This document shows positions 33,861 to 42,382 of a stretch of 64,000 bases of DNA, piece by piece. The position numbers were made by a program, and so were the translations under genes. Source of the DNA: DASUAS01 sp963841415. GTDB lineage: Bacteria; Actinomycetota; Acidimicrobiia; IMCC26256; DASPTH01. Every line of letters starts with the position of its first letter. Positions within the stretch are counted from its first letter, which is position 1. Below the pieces are notes generated by a model. The model was not told where the DNA came from and made no database searches. It saw nothing but the letters and a program-made list of their open reading frames with translations. The stretch is from the NCBI GenBank assembly GCA_963841415.1, contig CAWJCN010000001.1:372001-436000 (forward strand), written 5' to 3'.

Positions 33861-34385
33861 TCAGCCGAGGGGAACGAGCCGGCGGGCGATCAGGCCGAGC
33901 GCCCCGCCGAGGGCGGCGCCGGCCACGATGTCGGAGGTGTGGTGCATCTGGGTGTAGACCCGGCTCGCCGCCACCGCGGTGGCGAGCGCGAACCACAGCG
34001 GGGTGGCGGGTCCGCCGGCGAGCAACGTGGCCGCGGTGAACGCCGACGCCGCGTGCCCTGACGGGAAGGAGCTGGTGAGTGGCCGGTGCATGCCGTACGG
34101 GAGCGGACCCTCGGGCGGGTGGTCGTCGTCGGGGCGCACGCGCCGGAAGCAGGCCTTGATCGGGCCGTTGGTGAGCAGCGACTCGACCCCGAGCGCGGCG
34201 CCCATGCGGAGCGCGATGCCGGGGTCGCCGGTGCGGGCCGCGCGCCCGGAGGCGACGAGCAACCAGAGGAACCCGTGGTCGGCGGCGCTGGAGAGGCCGT
34301 AGACGAGCGGGTCGAGCTTCGGTCCGCGGATCCGATCGACGAAGGCGTCGATGCGCAGGTCGAGCGCGTGGACCCGCCAGAGCAT
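33861..34385 (-). CDS. PAP2-family phosphatase
   Basis: A 174-residue membrane phosphatase with the complete three-part acid phosphatase signature: KACFRRVRP, SSFPSGHAAS and SRVYTQMHHTSDIVAG. Hydrophobic stretches lie between the motifs. Such enzymes remove phosphate from lipid phosphates or polyprenyl diphosphates at the membrane. ATG 34385 follows TAGCCT by 7 nt on the minus strand (leaderless). The size equals other short actinobacterial PAP2 proteins, including those that act on decaprenyl-linked precursors; the exact substrate is not determined. Confidence 0.9.
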   Translation of the reverse strand: MLWRVHALDLRIDAFVDRIRGPKLDPLVYGLSSAADHGFLWLLVASGRAARTGDPGIALRMGAALGVESLLTNGPIKACFRRVRPDDDHPPEGPLPYGMHRPLTSSFPSGHAASAFTAATLLAGGPATPLWFALATAVAASRVYTQMHHTSDIVAGAALGGALGLIARRLVPLG

Positions 34386-34427
34386 CCGCCTCAGGCTACC
34401 GGGACGAGCGCGGACCCGACGCGGCGC

Positions 34428-35276
34428 TCAGCCGGCGGTGACGAGCGGCAAGGGCAACGAGGGCTCGATGACGGTGCCGGGGCCGCGCAGCTCGGCGGCG
34501 TCGACCGGGTTGCCGCCGTGGGCCGGGCAGTAGGGCTTGAAGGTGCAGAAGTCGCACAGGCGCCCGGGGTGGGGGCGGAAGTCGTCGCGCGCGCAGGCGT
34601 TGGCGATGGCGTCGTACATCGCGGTGGTGCGCCGCTCGACACCCTTGATCGACTGATCGCTGGGGGTGGCGATGATCGCCTCGGGCTTCGACAGGTAGTA
34701 GAGCTGCACGCGCGCGGGCCGCCGTCCGAGCATCCGCTCGCAGAGCAGCGCGTAGATGTGGACACCTGCGAGGCTCTTGGCCTCCCACAGCTCCGAAGGC
34801 ACCGACCCCGTCTTGTAGTCGGTGACGACGAATTCGCCGTGCTCGTCGAGCTCGAGCCGGTCGATGATCCCGCGGAGGCGGGTGCGACCGAGGTCGGCCT
34901 CGAGCTTGAGCTCCAGGCCGATCGGCTTCACGGTGCTCGGGTCCTCGAGCTCGAAGTACTTCTGCACCAGCGACTCGGCATCGGCGTCGAAGCGCGCCCA
35001 TTCCTCGTCGGAGAGGACGAGGTCGGCGAAGTCGGGGTGGGGGGCGAGCTCGACCCGGGCCTGCGCGAGGTCGGCGAGGGCGGCGTCGCGCGAGCGCTCG
35101 TCGGCGGGCCGGTCGAGGAGGAGCTCGAGCGCGCGGTGCACCAACGTTCCCTTGGTGGTCCAGGGCGCCGGCGGCTCGGGGAGGCGGTCGAGGTAGGAGA
35201 ACCGGAACGCGAGCGGGCACTCCTTGAACGACGAGCAGGAGCTCGGCGACAGCGACCAGGGGGGTGCGAGGCTCAC
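34428..35276 (-). CDS. RecB-like PD-(D/E)XK nuclease with Fe-S cluster motif
   Basis: A 282-residue stand-alone nuclease domain of the RecB/AddB/Cas4 superfamily. Active-site residues are visible in RGIIDRLELD and VVTDYKTG (Asp and DYK), preceded by the KGTLVHRALELLL helix His. Four cysteines frame the domain: Cys20 in FKECPLAF and Cys241, Cys244 and Cys250 in CDFCTFKPYC, the C...C-x2-C-x5-C arrangement that holds a 4Fe-4S cluster. It should degrade DNA ends in repair. GTG 35276 is 7 nt after TACCGT (leaderless). No cas genes or CRISPR arrays are nearby, so a Cas4 role is unlikely. Confidence 0.88.
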   Translation of the reverse strand: MSLAPPWSLSPSSCSSFKECPLAFRFSYLDRLPEPPAPWTTKGTLVHRALELLLDRPADERSRDAALADLAQARVELAPHPDFADLVLSDEEWARFDADAESLVQKYFELEDPSTVKPIGLELKLEADLGRTRLRGIIDRLELDEHGEFVVTDYKTGSVPSELWEAKSLAGVHIYALLCERMLGRRPARVQLYYLSKPEAIIATPSDQSIKGVERRTTAMYDAIANACARDDFRPHPGRLCDFCTFKPYCPAHGGNPVDAAELRGPGTVIEPSLPLPLVTAG

Positions 35277-35438
35277 GGGATCGACGGTACCGCGGGGGTG
35301 TGACGAGGAAGCGGATGCCGGGAGAGCGCTGCCGCAGAGCGGCGAGCGGGAGAGGGGCGGCGCACGTGTGCAACGGGGGCGGATGACATCGCGGCCGACA
35401 AGGGGCGGACGCCACGACGAAGTCGATAGCGTGCGGAC

Positions 35439-36452
35439 GTGAAGATCGACGGGATGTTGGGTGGTTCGTTCGACGAGATCGAGGATCGGGCGCGAGGCCT
35501 CGAAGCCGCCGGGTACGACGGCGGTGCCACCGCGGAGACCAGCCACGACCCGTTCTTCCCGCTGCTGCTCGCGGCGCGGGCCACCGAGCGGCTCGAGCTG
35601 TCGACCGGGGTCGCGATCGCGTTCGCGCGTACGCCGATGACCATGGCGTCGATCGCCAACGACCTCCAGCTGGCCTCGAAGGGCCGGTTCACCCTCGGCC
35701 TCGGCAGCCAGATCAAGCCGCACATCGAGCGTCGATTCTCGATGCCGTGGTCGCACCCGGCGGCGCGCATGCGCGAGTTCATCCTCGCCATGCGCGCGAT
35801 CTGGGCCGCGTGGAACGGCGACGCCAAGCTCGACTTCCGAGGCGAGTTCTACACGCACACGCTGATGACGCCGTTCTTCGATCCCGGGCCGAATCCGTAC
35901 GGTCAACCGAAGGTGATGCTCGCCGCGGTCGGTGATCTCATGACCGAGGTCGCGGGTGAAGTCGCCGACGGCATGATCCTCCACCCCTTCACCACCGAGC
36001 GCTACGTGCGCGAGGTCACGCTGCCGGGCCTCGAACGCGGCTTCGCGACCAGCGGTCGCACCCGAGCCGACTTCACGCTGAGCCTCCCCGTGTTCGTCGT
36101 CACTGGCAGCACCGACCAGGAATGGGAGACCGCGCGCACGGGCACGAAGCAGCAGATCGCCTTCTACGGCTCGACGCCCGGCTACCACGGCGTGCTCCGA
36201 TTGCACGGCTGGGACGACATCGGCACCGAGCTCAACCAGTTGTCGCGTCGCGGGGAGTGGGTCGCGATGGGCGAGCTCATCAGCGACGAGATGCTCGAGA
36301 CGTTCGCGGTGGTGGCGCCGCCCGACCGCGTGGGGGCGGCCATCCTCGCTCGCTACGGCGAGATCCTCGACCGGCTGAACTTCGACGCGCCCTACACATC
36401 GGACCCGGGGGTGTGGACGGGCGTCCTCGCACAGCTCGAGGCGGCCTCCTGA
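35439..36452 (+). CDS. LLM-class flavin-dependent oxidoreductase (F420-type)
   Basis: A 337-residue luciferase-like barrel protein. It begins MKIDGMLGGSFDEIEDRARG and contains LELSTGVAIAFARTPM, ASKGRFTLGLGSQIKPHIERRF and GEVADGMILHPFTTERYV. These are typical of F420-dependent TIGR03617-like oxidoreductases in actinobacteria. It likely catalyses hydride transfer to an unknown substrate. GTG 35439 is 6 nt after TAGCGT (leaderless). An NTF2-like gene begins 1 bp after its stop and may act in the same pathway. Confidence 0.88.
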   Translation: MKIDGMLGGSFDEIEDRARGLEAAGYDGGATAETSHDPFFPLLLAARATERLELSTGVAIAFARTPMTMASIANDLQLASKGRFTLGLGSQIKPHIERRFSMPWSHPAARMREFILAMRAIWAAWNGDAKLDFRGEFYTHTLMTPFFDPGPNPYGQPKVMLAAVGDLMTEVAGEVADGMILHPFTTERYVREVTLPGLERGFATSGRTRADFTLSLPVFVVTGSTDQEWETARTGTKQQIAFYGSTPGYHGVLRLHGWDDIGTELNQLSRRGEWVAMGELISDEMLETFAVVAPPDRVGAAILARYGEILDRLNFDAPYTSDPGVWTGVLAQLEAAS

Positions 36453-36453
36453 G

Positions 36454-36867
36454 GTGACGGCGGCCGACGACGACGGGGTGCGGGCCGCCAACTCAGCCTT
36501 CTACGCCGCGCTGGAGACCCGCGACCTCGACGCGATGGCCGACGTCTGGGAGCACTCCGACCGCATCGTCGTGACTCATCCCGGCTGGCCGATGCTGCGG
36601 GGCTGGGCCAAGGTCGCCGGCTCGTGGGACGCGATCTTCCGCAACACGGGCTACATCCAGTTCGTGCTCACCGACGAGCAGGTCACGGTCATCGGTGACA
36701 CCGCGTGGGTCACGCTCGATGAGAACATCCTCCAGTCGGCCGGTGCGACCGAGCTGTCGGGTTCGAAGGCCACGAGCGTGAACGTGTTCGTGCGCGATCG
36801 CGATCGCACCGGCGACGAGTGGCGCATGGTCGTGCACCACGCGTCGCCGGTGCACAGCGAGGGCTGA
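36454..36867 (+). CDS. NTF2/SnoaL-like family protein
   Basis: A 137-residue cone-fold protein with the usual helix-helix-sheet order: VRAANSAFYAALETRDLDAMADVW at the N-terminus, VTHPGWPMLRGWAKVAGSW, and a C-terminal sheet ending WRMVVHHASPV. This matches the calcium/calmodulin kinase II-association-like, SnoaL-like proteins that act as isomerases, hydrolases or simple ligand binders. GTG 36454 begins 1 bp after the LLM gene stop, indicating translational coupling. Substrate unknown. Confidence 0.85.
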   Translation: MTAADDDGVRAANSAFYAALETRDLDAMADVWEHSDRIVVTHPGWPMLRGWAKVAGSWDAIFRNTGYIQFVLTDEQVTVIGDTAWVTLDENILQSAGATELSGSKATSVNVFVRDRDRTGDEWRMVVHHASPVHSEG

Positions 36868-36876
36868 TCGGCGGCA

Positions 36877-37269
36877 TCACGCAGCCGCGGGAGCGGTGGT
36901 GGGCTGCGAGATGAGCTCGAGGTAGTGGCCGTCGGGGTCGTGGAAGTAGAAGGCGCGGCCCGAGCCGCGTCGCCCGAGCTCGCCGGGACGGGTTTGGTGC
37001 GGATCGGCCCAGTAGGGGAGGTCGAGCGCGCGGATCCGTTCGAAGGCGGCGTCGAAACGCGCTTCGTCGACGCGGAAGGCGAAGTGCACCGGCCGGACGT
37101 CGTCCTCGGTCGTGTCGGCGAAGTCGAAGCTCAACCCGTGGCCGAGCGTCACCATGACGAACGGGCCCATCGGTTGGGGCGCGGGGAGACCGAGCACCTC
37201 GGCGAGGAACGCGGCCGACTTCGCCTTGTCACGGGCGGGCACGATGGTGTGGTCCAACTCGACGGTCAT
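36877..37269 (-). CDS. VOC family protein in SoxR-controlled operon
   Basis: A 130-residue vicinal oxygen chelate protein opening MTVELDHTIVPARDKAKS and containing FVMVTLGHGLSFDFAD, VHFAFRVDEARFD and AFYFHDPDGHYLELISQP. The His/Glu ligands of the second module (HFAF, HYLELI) are present. ATG 37269 has GGAGG 6 nt upstream. It begins 22 nt after the FMN reductase stop on the same strand, so it should share the SoxR-regulated promoter and may help detoxify redox-cycling compounds, either enzymatically or by binding. Confidence 0.85.
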   Translation of the reverse strand: MTVELDHTIVPARDKAKSAAFLAEVLGLPAPQPMGPFVMVTLGHGLSFDFADTTEDDVRPVHFAFRVDEARFDAAFERIRALDLPYWADPHQTRPGELGRRGSGRAFYFHDPDGHYLELISQPTTAPAAA

Positions 37270-37291
37270 TTGTCCTCCGGTCTCTTGCGAA

Positions 37292-37873
37292 TCATGCGGC
37301 GTAGGGGCGTTGGGTGCGGGCGTCGCGCAGCGCGGTCGCCCACCAGGTGAGCTGGTCGAGCATGCGTTCGGCGGCCGCGTTGCAGCCGTCGGGGTCCACC
37401 GGTGCACCGGTTTCGTGGAAGCGCTGCCAGGCGTCGTGGAAGCTCACGGTGTCGCGGATGGTCACCGCGTGCAGCTCGGCAAAGACCTGGCGGAGCTGCT
37501 CGACCGCGCGCAACCCACCCGAGATCCCCCCGTAGGCGACGAACCCGACGGGTTTGGCCCACCACTCGCGGTGGAGCAGGTCGATCGCCTGCTTGAGCGG
37601 TGCGGGGTATCCGTGGTTGTACTCGGGTGTCACGACGACGATCGCGTCGGCGCGCGCGATGCGCGTCGCGAACGCCGTGACCGCCGGGGCGCGGTCGCGG
37701 GCGAACACCGCAGGGAGGTCCAGGTCGGCCAGCTCGACGAGGTCGACGACGAGGTCCGGGCGTGCCACGGCTTGCTCAACGAACCAGCGGGCGACCACCG
37801 AGCCGAGCCGGCCTTCGCGGGTGCTGCCCACGACGACTGCCAGCGCGAGGGATGCAGAGGGGGATTCGGGCAT
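37292..37873 (-). CDS. NADPH-dependent FMN reductase
   Basis: A 193-residue flavodoxin-fold reductase. FMN-binding features are VVVGSTREGRLGSVVARWF at the N-terminus, VVTPEYNHGYPAPLKQAID in the middle and FVAYGGISGGLRAVEQLR, all standard for the NADPH-dependent FMN/quinone reductase family. ATG 37873 is chosen because the -10 TAGAGT ends 7 nt upstream, giving a leaderless transcript; GTG 37882 is the alternative and would overlap the -10. Its promoter carries a SoxR operator, so the enzyme probably responds to redox-cycling agents, as similar reductases do in Streptomyces. Confidence 0.92.
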   Translation of the reverse strand: MPESPSASLALAVVVGSTREGRLGSVVARWFVEQAVARPDLVVDLVELADLDLPAVFARDRAPAVTAFATRIARADAIVVVTPEYNHGYPAPLKQAIDLLHREWWAKPVGFVAYGGISGGLRAVEQLRQVFAELHAVTIRDTVSFHDAWQRFHETGAPVDPDGCNAAAERMLDQLTWWATALRDARTQRPYAA

Positions 37874-37880
37874 GCGTGGC

Positions 37881-37911
37881 ACTCTAAATGTTCAAGTGAA
37901 CTTGAAGTCAA
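37881..37911 (-). promoter_or_regulatory. SoxR-activated promoter of the FMN reductase operon
   Basis: On the minus strand, -35 TTGACT (37906-37911) and -10 TAGAGT (37881-37886) are separated by 19 bp, the long spacer typical of MerR-family activators. The spacer holds TTCAAGT-GA-ACTTGAA (plus strand 37891-37906), closely matching the SoxR consensus CCTCAAGTTAACTTGAGG. soxR lies immediately divergent. The first codon of the reductase is 7 nt past the -10. Confidence 0.9.
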
Positions 37912-37937
37912 GGGCCGAAGGCGGATATCTTCTCGGC

Positions 37938-38375
37938 ATGGAAGGCGAGGTGACGATCGGGGTGCTCGCCGAGCGAACCGGGGTGGCGACCTCGGCGCTG
38001 CGGTTCTACGAGGCCGAGGGGCTGATCCATGCGACACGTTCGGCGGGCGGCCAGCGCCGGTTCGGCCGCGACATCATCCGCCGGGTGTCGTTCATCCGCG
38101 TGGCGCAGCAGGTCGGGCTGAGCCTCGACGAGATCCGAGAGGCGCTGCACACGCTTCCCGAACGGCGCACGCCGACGGAGCGCGACTGGCATCGCCTCGC
38201 GACGTCATGGCGGCCCCGTCTCGACGCGCAGATCGCGATGCTCGAACGCTTGCGCGACCGGTTGGACGGTTGCATCGGCTGCGGATGCCTCTCGCTGCGG
38301 CACTGCCGGATGCTCAACCCCGGCGATCAGGCGGCCGCGCGCGGTCCGGGTCCGCGCTACGTGCTCGACGCGTGA
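37938..38375 (+). CDS. soxR: Redox-sensitive transcriptional activator SoxR
   Basis: A 145-residue MerR-family protein. The winged helix-turn-helix begins TIGVLAERTGVATSALRFYEAEGL, followed by the wing GGQRRFGRDIIRR, a coiled dimer helix, and the 2Fe-2S ligands Cys112, Cys115, Cys117 and Cys123 in CIGCGCLSLRHC, with the same spacing as E. coli SoxR. Oxidation of the cluster by redox-cycling compounds activates transcription. ATG 37938 follows TATCTT by 6 nt (leaderless). The SoxR box 32-47 bp upstream controls the divergent FMN reductase; soxR itself may be weakly autoregulated from the same site. Confidence 0.95.
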   Translation: MEGEVTIGVLAERTGVATSALRFYEAEGLIHATRSAGGQRRFGRDIIRRVSFIRVAQQVGLSLDEIREALHTLPERRTPTERDWHRLATSWRPRLDAQIAMLERLRDRLDGCIGCGCLSLRHCRMLNPGDQAAARGPGPRYVLDA

Positions 38376-38387
38376 ATGCGTGACGGG

Positions 38388-39089
38388 TCAGCGCTGCGAC
38401 GCGATCCAGGCTTCGAGCGCGGGCCCGCTCTCGAAGCTGGAGATCAGCGCGTAGCGTGGCTCGGTGCCGGTGTGGCACACGACGTGCCACAAGCGCTGGG
38501 TGTCGACCACGAAGCGCGCGCCACGGTGGAGTGTGAGGCGCACCTCGGTGGTGGGGTCGGGCAGCCCGTCAGCACCCTGCTCCATGAGCACCATGAAGCT
38601 GTCGGGGTTGTCGGTCAGCTCGAGCCAGGTGCGCACGACCCAGCCGTCGGTGTCGGGGTTGAAGCGGTTGTTGTCGTCGCGGTGGATCTGACGCAGCGCG
38701 TCGTCGTAGCTCTGCGGTTCGAGCTTGATCACCCGCACGCGGCCGAAGTCGGCGTCCGCTGATTCGACTTCGGCGACGATGCGCGGGCAGTGCTCGGCGT
38801 TGCTGGTGAAGCGCCCACCCTTGTCGGGGCGCTCGTCGCCCGGCTTCCAGAACCCGCGGCAGTCGAGCTCGCCGTCGGCGGTGGCGACGGGCGCGAAGTT
38901 GGTGTCGCCGCCGCTCTTCCAGTCCATGTACTCGAGGTCGAGGTACTCCGATTCGGGGATCGGGTCGGCGAGGTCGCGCAGCACCACGTAACCGTGCGCG
39001 GCGAGGGCGCGCACGCGCGGGTGCGGTGTGTCGAGGGGGATGTCGGTCGACCAGTGCGGCGAGGAGAGCCAGTGGTCAGTGACGGCCAT
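38388..39089 (-). CDS. Putative Fe(II)/2-oxoglutarate oxygenase-like protein
   Basis: A 233-residue protein with features of aspartyl/asparaginyl beta-hydroxylase-like cupins: a possible metal pair HxD in LRQIHRDDNNRF, a distal His in TQRLWHVVCHTG and an Arg in EPRYALISSFESGP that could bind 2-oxoglutarate. The N-terminal half (DLADPIPESEYLDLEYMDW) is unassigned. ATG 39089 is 6 nt past TACACT on the minus strand (leaderless) and overlaps the 3' end of the flavoprotein gene by 14 bp. The family call is tentative; a hydroxylase with unknown substrate is the best reading. Confidence 0.6.
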   Translation of the reverse strand: MAVTDHWLSSPHWSTDIPLDTPHPRVRALAAHGYVVLRDLADPIPESEYLDLEYMDWKSGGDTNFAPVATADGELDCRGFWKPGDERPDKGGRFTSNAEHCPRIVAEVESADADFGRVRVIKLEPQSYDDALRQIHRDDNNRFNPDTDGWVVRTWLELTDNPDSFMVLMEQGADGLPDPTTEVRLTLHRGARFVVDTQRLWHVVCHTGTEPRYALISSFESGPALEAWIASQR

Positions 39090-40332
39090 GTGACGAGTGT
39101 AGGGAGTAGGCCCCGGCGGGTTCGAACATCTTGCGATGCCAGCGTCGGGGGGTGAGCAGCAGGGCGCGGGGGTAGTCCTCCCACATCCAGCGGGCGAAGT
39201 TGCGACGCGTCCACGGCGTGAGCGACGCGGCGGCGACGGCAGCGCGCGCGCCGAGGGGGACGCGCAGCACGTGCTGCAGCAGCCCGGCGAAGCGCAGATC
39301 GGCGCCCAGCGCCCGGTCGACGTCGGCGCGGTAACGGCTGACGACGGCGGTCGCGTCGGACGGCGTCGCCGCGATCGCACGCGCCGCGAGTGCACCGCTC
39401 TCGAGCGCTTGCGCGATGCCCTCGCCGGTCATCGGGTCGACGACGTTGGCGGCGTCACCCACGAAGAGCGCACGACCGCGTGCGAGGCGGGCCTGGTCGT
39501 AGGCCGCGGGAATGGGCCACGCGCGGACGATGCCCTCGGGTTCGGCGCGCGGGCCGAGCGCGCGGCGCACGCTCGGACGGTCGGCGAGGCCGCGCCAGTG
39601 CGCGGCGAGCGCCTTGCCGTTCGTCGCCGCGTCATCGCCGCGCAGCACACCGAAGCCGACGTTGGCGCGCCCGTGGCCGACGGGGAAGATCCACGCGTAG
39701 CCGGGGAGGAAGTCTTCCTCGAAGAGCACCCACAGGCGCGGGTCGTCGACGTTCGTGAAGTACTGGCGGAACGCGTGCCAGCTCTTGCGACGTGGCGGTG
39801 CCAGCTCACGAGTGGAGTCGTCGCCGAGCAGCTTCGCCACCGGGGAGTAGTGGCCGTCGGCGGCGACCACCCACCGCGCCGTGAGCTCGGTGCCGTCGGC
39901 GAAGGTGACGGTGACCGTTTCGTGGGCGTGGCGCATCGCGGACACGCGGTTGCCTTCGCGCACCTCGACCCCGAGTGAACGCGCGTGCGCGACGAACGCC
40001 GCGTCGAGCTCGGCGCGGGGGACGACGCCTGCGTAGGCACCGTCCGGTGGGAGGGGTACCTCCACCTCGCGCCCGCTCGGCGACACGAGCACGGTGTCGG
40101 TGACCGGCGCCCACGAGGGCAGGGCCCGGACGTCGAAGCCGAGGTTGTCCAACCGGCGCAGCGCGCCGGTGGTGAGGCCGTCGCCGCACGTCTTGTCGCG
40201 GGGAAACACGGCCTTGTCGACCACGAGCGTCGACAGGCCCGTGCGCCGGGCCTCGATCCCGGCGGCGACCCCCGCGGGGCCGGCCCCCACGACCAGCACG
40301 TCGACAGCTCGGTTCGGACTGCGGTCAGCCAA
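39076..40332 (-). CDS. Geranylgeranyl reductase-family FAD oxidoreductase
   Basis: A 418-residue flavoprotein of the GGR family. The FAD motif DVLVVGAGPAGVAAGIEARR is at the N-terminus, followed by KTCGDGLTTGALRRL, a PxxY/FxWxFP-type segment YAWIFPVGHGRANVGFG, and the second FAD contact LFVGDAANVVDPMTGEGIAQAL. Members reduce isoprenoid double bonds, for instance in menaquinone (MenJ) or lipids. TTG 40332 is 7 nt after TACCGT (leaderless pattern); GTG 40350 is an alternative start. It is divergent from etfBA, whose ETF could supply electrons, but this link is inference. Confidence 0.88.
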   Translation of the reverse strand: MADRSPNRAVDVLVVGAGPAGVAAGIEARRTGLSTLVVDKAVFPRDKTCGDGLTTGALRRLDNLGFDVRALPSWAPVTDTVLVSPSGREVEVPLPPDGAYAGVVPRAELDAAFVAHARSLGVEVREGNRVSAMRHAHETVTVTFADGTELTARWVVAADGHYSPVAKLLGDDSTRELAPPRRKSWHAFRQYFTNVDDPRLWVLFEEDFLPGYAWIFPVGHGRANVGFGVLRGDDAATNGKALAAHWRGLADRPSVRRALGPRAEPEGIVRAWPIPAAYDQARLARGRALFVGDAANVVDPMTGEGIAQALESGALAARAIAATPSDATAVVSRYRADVDRALGADLRFAGLLQHVLRVPLGARAAVAAASLTPWTRRNFARWMWEDYPRALLLTPRRWHRKMFEPAGAYSLHSSHGRH

Positions 40333-40466
40333 GGGCTCGACGGTACCCACGTTTCGCCCCGACGGGCCGATCGCGGCAAGAATCGGGACATCAGGAGGGC
40401 GTGCCCGTTGGGTCGGCGCGCCCGAACACCTGCAGTCCTTCGGAACACACGCCAACGGAGCAACGA

Positions 40467-41246
40467 ATGAACATCGCAGTCTGCGTGAAGCAGATCCCGG
40501 ACCCGGCCGTGCCCGGCACGCTCGGTGCCGACCACACGCTCGAGCGGTCGGGCAAGCTCATCCTCGACGACTCCGACGCCTACGGCGTCGAGATGTCGCT
40601 CCAGCTCGCCGAGAAGGCCGGCGGTGGTGAGGTCGTGCTCATCTCGATGGCGCCCAACGGCGAGGTGTCGGGTCTGCGCACCGCGTTGGCCATGGGTGCG
40701 GCTCGCGCCGTCCTCGTGTCCGACGAGGCGGTCGGCGGTTCCGACGCCCTGTCGACGGCCAAGGTGCTCGCCAAGGCGGTCGAGCGCGCGGGCGGGATCG
40801 ACCTGGTCGTCACCGCGACCGAGTCCACCGACGGCTACACCGGCACCATCCCCGCGCAGGTCGCGGAGCTGCTGGGCTGGCCGTCGCTGACCTTCGCCAA
40901 GCACGTGGAGATCGGCGACGGCAAGGTCACCATCCAGCGTCAGACCGAAGCCGGCTACGACGAGGTGGAGGCCTCGCTCCCCGCGGTGGTGAGCGTGACC
41001 GCCGGGGTGGTCGAGCCGCGTTACCCCTCGTTCAAGGGGATCATGGCGGCGAAGAACAAGCCGGTCGACCAGGTGACGGCGGCCGATCTCGGCCTCGACG
41101 CCGGTCAGGTCGGCTGGGCGGGTGCTCGCCAGCAGATCGTGACCGTCGGTGCGGCGCCCGAGCGCGAGGCCGGCGAGAAGATCGAGGACGACGGCGAGGC
41201 GTACCAGCGCATCGTGCAGTTCCTCGAGCAGCTCAAAGTCGTCTGA
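40467..41246 (+). CDS. etfB: Electron transfer flavoprotein beta subunit
   Basis: A 259-residue ETF beta subunit. It begins MNIAVCVKQIPDP and shows the AMP/FAD-site segment LLGWPSLTFAKHVEIG and the recognition loop region EVEASLPAVVSVTAGVVEPRYPS. It forms a heterodimer with EtfA and carries electrons from acyl-CoA dehydrogenases such as that at 26043-27323 to the quinone pool. ATG 40467 follows GGAG-like sequence. etfA starts 94 bp downstream in the same direction; the gap contains AGTAGGAG twice, the second serving as the etfA Shine-Dalgarno. Confidence 0.96.
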   Translation: MNIAVCVKQIPDPAVPGTLGADHTLERSGKLILDDSDAYGVEMSLQLAEKAGGGEVVLISMAPNGEVSGLRTALAMGAARAVLVSDEAVGGSDALSTAKVLAKAVERAGGIDLVVTATESTDGYTGTIPAQVAELLGWPSLTFAKHVEIGDGKVTIQRQTEAGYDEVEASLPAVVSVTAGVVEPRYPSFKGIMAAKNKPVDQVTAADLGLDAGQVGWAGARQQIVTVGAAPEREAGEKIEDDGEAYQRIVQFLEQLKVV

Positions 41247-41340
41247 GACCCAGATCAAGTAGGAGGCGCAGCGCAGCCGTGCTCGGATGAGCGGGACGGC
41301 GAAGCGCAGCCGACCAATCGAGTAGGAGAAGTAGAGCGAC

Positions 41341-42306
41341 ATGGCACTTTCCAAGATCTGGGTCTTCGCCGAGGCCGACGGCGACAAGCCGGCGAGCGCG
41401 ACCCTCGAGATCCTCACCAAGGCCCGCGACCTGGCCGACACCGTCGAGGCCGTGTACGTCGGGAGCAGCGCCGACGATCTCGCCGCTGGTCTCGGCGAGC
41501 ACGGCGCGACGACCGTGTACGTGGTCGACCCCGGCGACGGCCTCCCCGGCGTGGTCGGTGCGGCGGCGCTGGCGTCGTTGACCGCCGAGCACTCGCCCGA
41601 CGCGATCCTGTTCGCACAGAGCTACGACGGTCGTGACGCGATCGCCCGCCTGTCGGTGAAGCTCGACCGTCCCGTGCTCACCAACGGCACCGACCTCAAG
41701 GTCGACGGCGACAAGCTCATCGTGGGCACCGCGATCTTCGGTGGCGTGACGCTGGTCGACACCGAGTTCGAGGGCGACGGCCCGTTCCTCGGCGCCATCC
41801 GCCCGAAGTCGTTCGCGGCGGAGCCGAGTGGCGGTGCGCCGGCCGCGGTGGTGGCGGTCGCCACGCCCGACGCCGGTCGTGCCGGCGAAGCGAAGGTGCT
41901 CGAGCGTCACGTCGAGGAGCGCGAGGGACCGAAGCTCGAGGAGGCGGCCGTGGTCGTGTCCGGCGGGCGCGGCATCGGCAGCGCCGAGGCCTACGAGCCG
42001 CTCGTCGAGGAGCTCGCCAAGTTGCTCAACGGTGCGTCGGGTGCGTCGCGCGCGATCGTCGACGCAGGTTGGGTGCCCTACGCCAAGCAGGTGGGCCAGA
42101 CCGGCAAGGTCGTGAAGCCGAAGCTCTACATCGCGCTCGGCATCTCCGGCGCCACCCAGCACATGGTGGGCATGAAGGGCTCCGACAACATCGTCTGCGT
42201 CAACAAGGACGGCGAGGCGCCGATCTTCGGCATCGCCGACCTCGGCGTCGTGGGCGACGTGCACAAGGTCGTGCCCAAGCTCATCGAGGCGCTCAAGGCC
42301 AAGTAA
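41341..42306 (+). CDS. etfA: Electron transfer flavoprotein alpha subunit
   Basis: A 321-residue ETF alpha subunit. The FAD domain at the C-terminus shows VVVSGGRGIGSAEAYEPL, SRAIVDAGWVPYAKQVGQTG, LYIALGISGATQHMVGMKG and VCVNKDGEAPIFGIADLGVVGD, all conserved. The N-terminal domain is the beta-like fold. It pairs with EtfB encoded immediately upstream. AGGAGAAGTAGAGCGAC precedes ATG 41341. A 12-bp-stem hairpin at 42383-42418 probably ends the etfBA transcript. Confidence 0.96.
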   Translation: MALSKIWVFAEADGDKPASATLEILTKARDLADTVEAVYVGSSADDLAAGLGEHGATTVYVVDPGDGLPGVVGAAALASLTAEHSPDAILFAQSYDGRDAIARLSVKLDRPVLTNGTDLKVDGDKLIVGTAIFGGVTLVDTEFEGDGPFLGAIRPKSFAAEPSGGAPAAVVAVATPDAGRAGEAKVLERHVEEREGPKLEEAAVVVSGGRGIGSAEAYEPLVEELAKLLNGASGASRAIVDAGWVPYAKQVGQTGKVVKPKLYIALGISGATQHMVGMKGSDNIVCVNKDGEAPIFGIADLGVVGDVHKVVPKLIEALKAK

Positions 42307-42382
42307 CCACCCTCACAGCACCCGCACGCTCTGCATGATCGTGCGGAGCGTGGTGGCGGCCGCGGTCGCGATCAGCGCGGCC

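Noticed and set aside
34428..35276. Cas4 and hence a CRISPR locus
   Set aside because: No other cas-like gene and no repeat-spacer array anywhere in the window.
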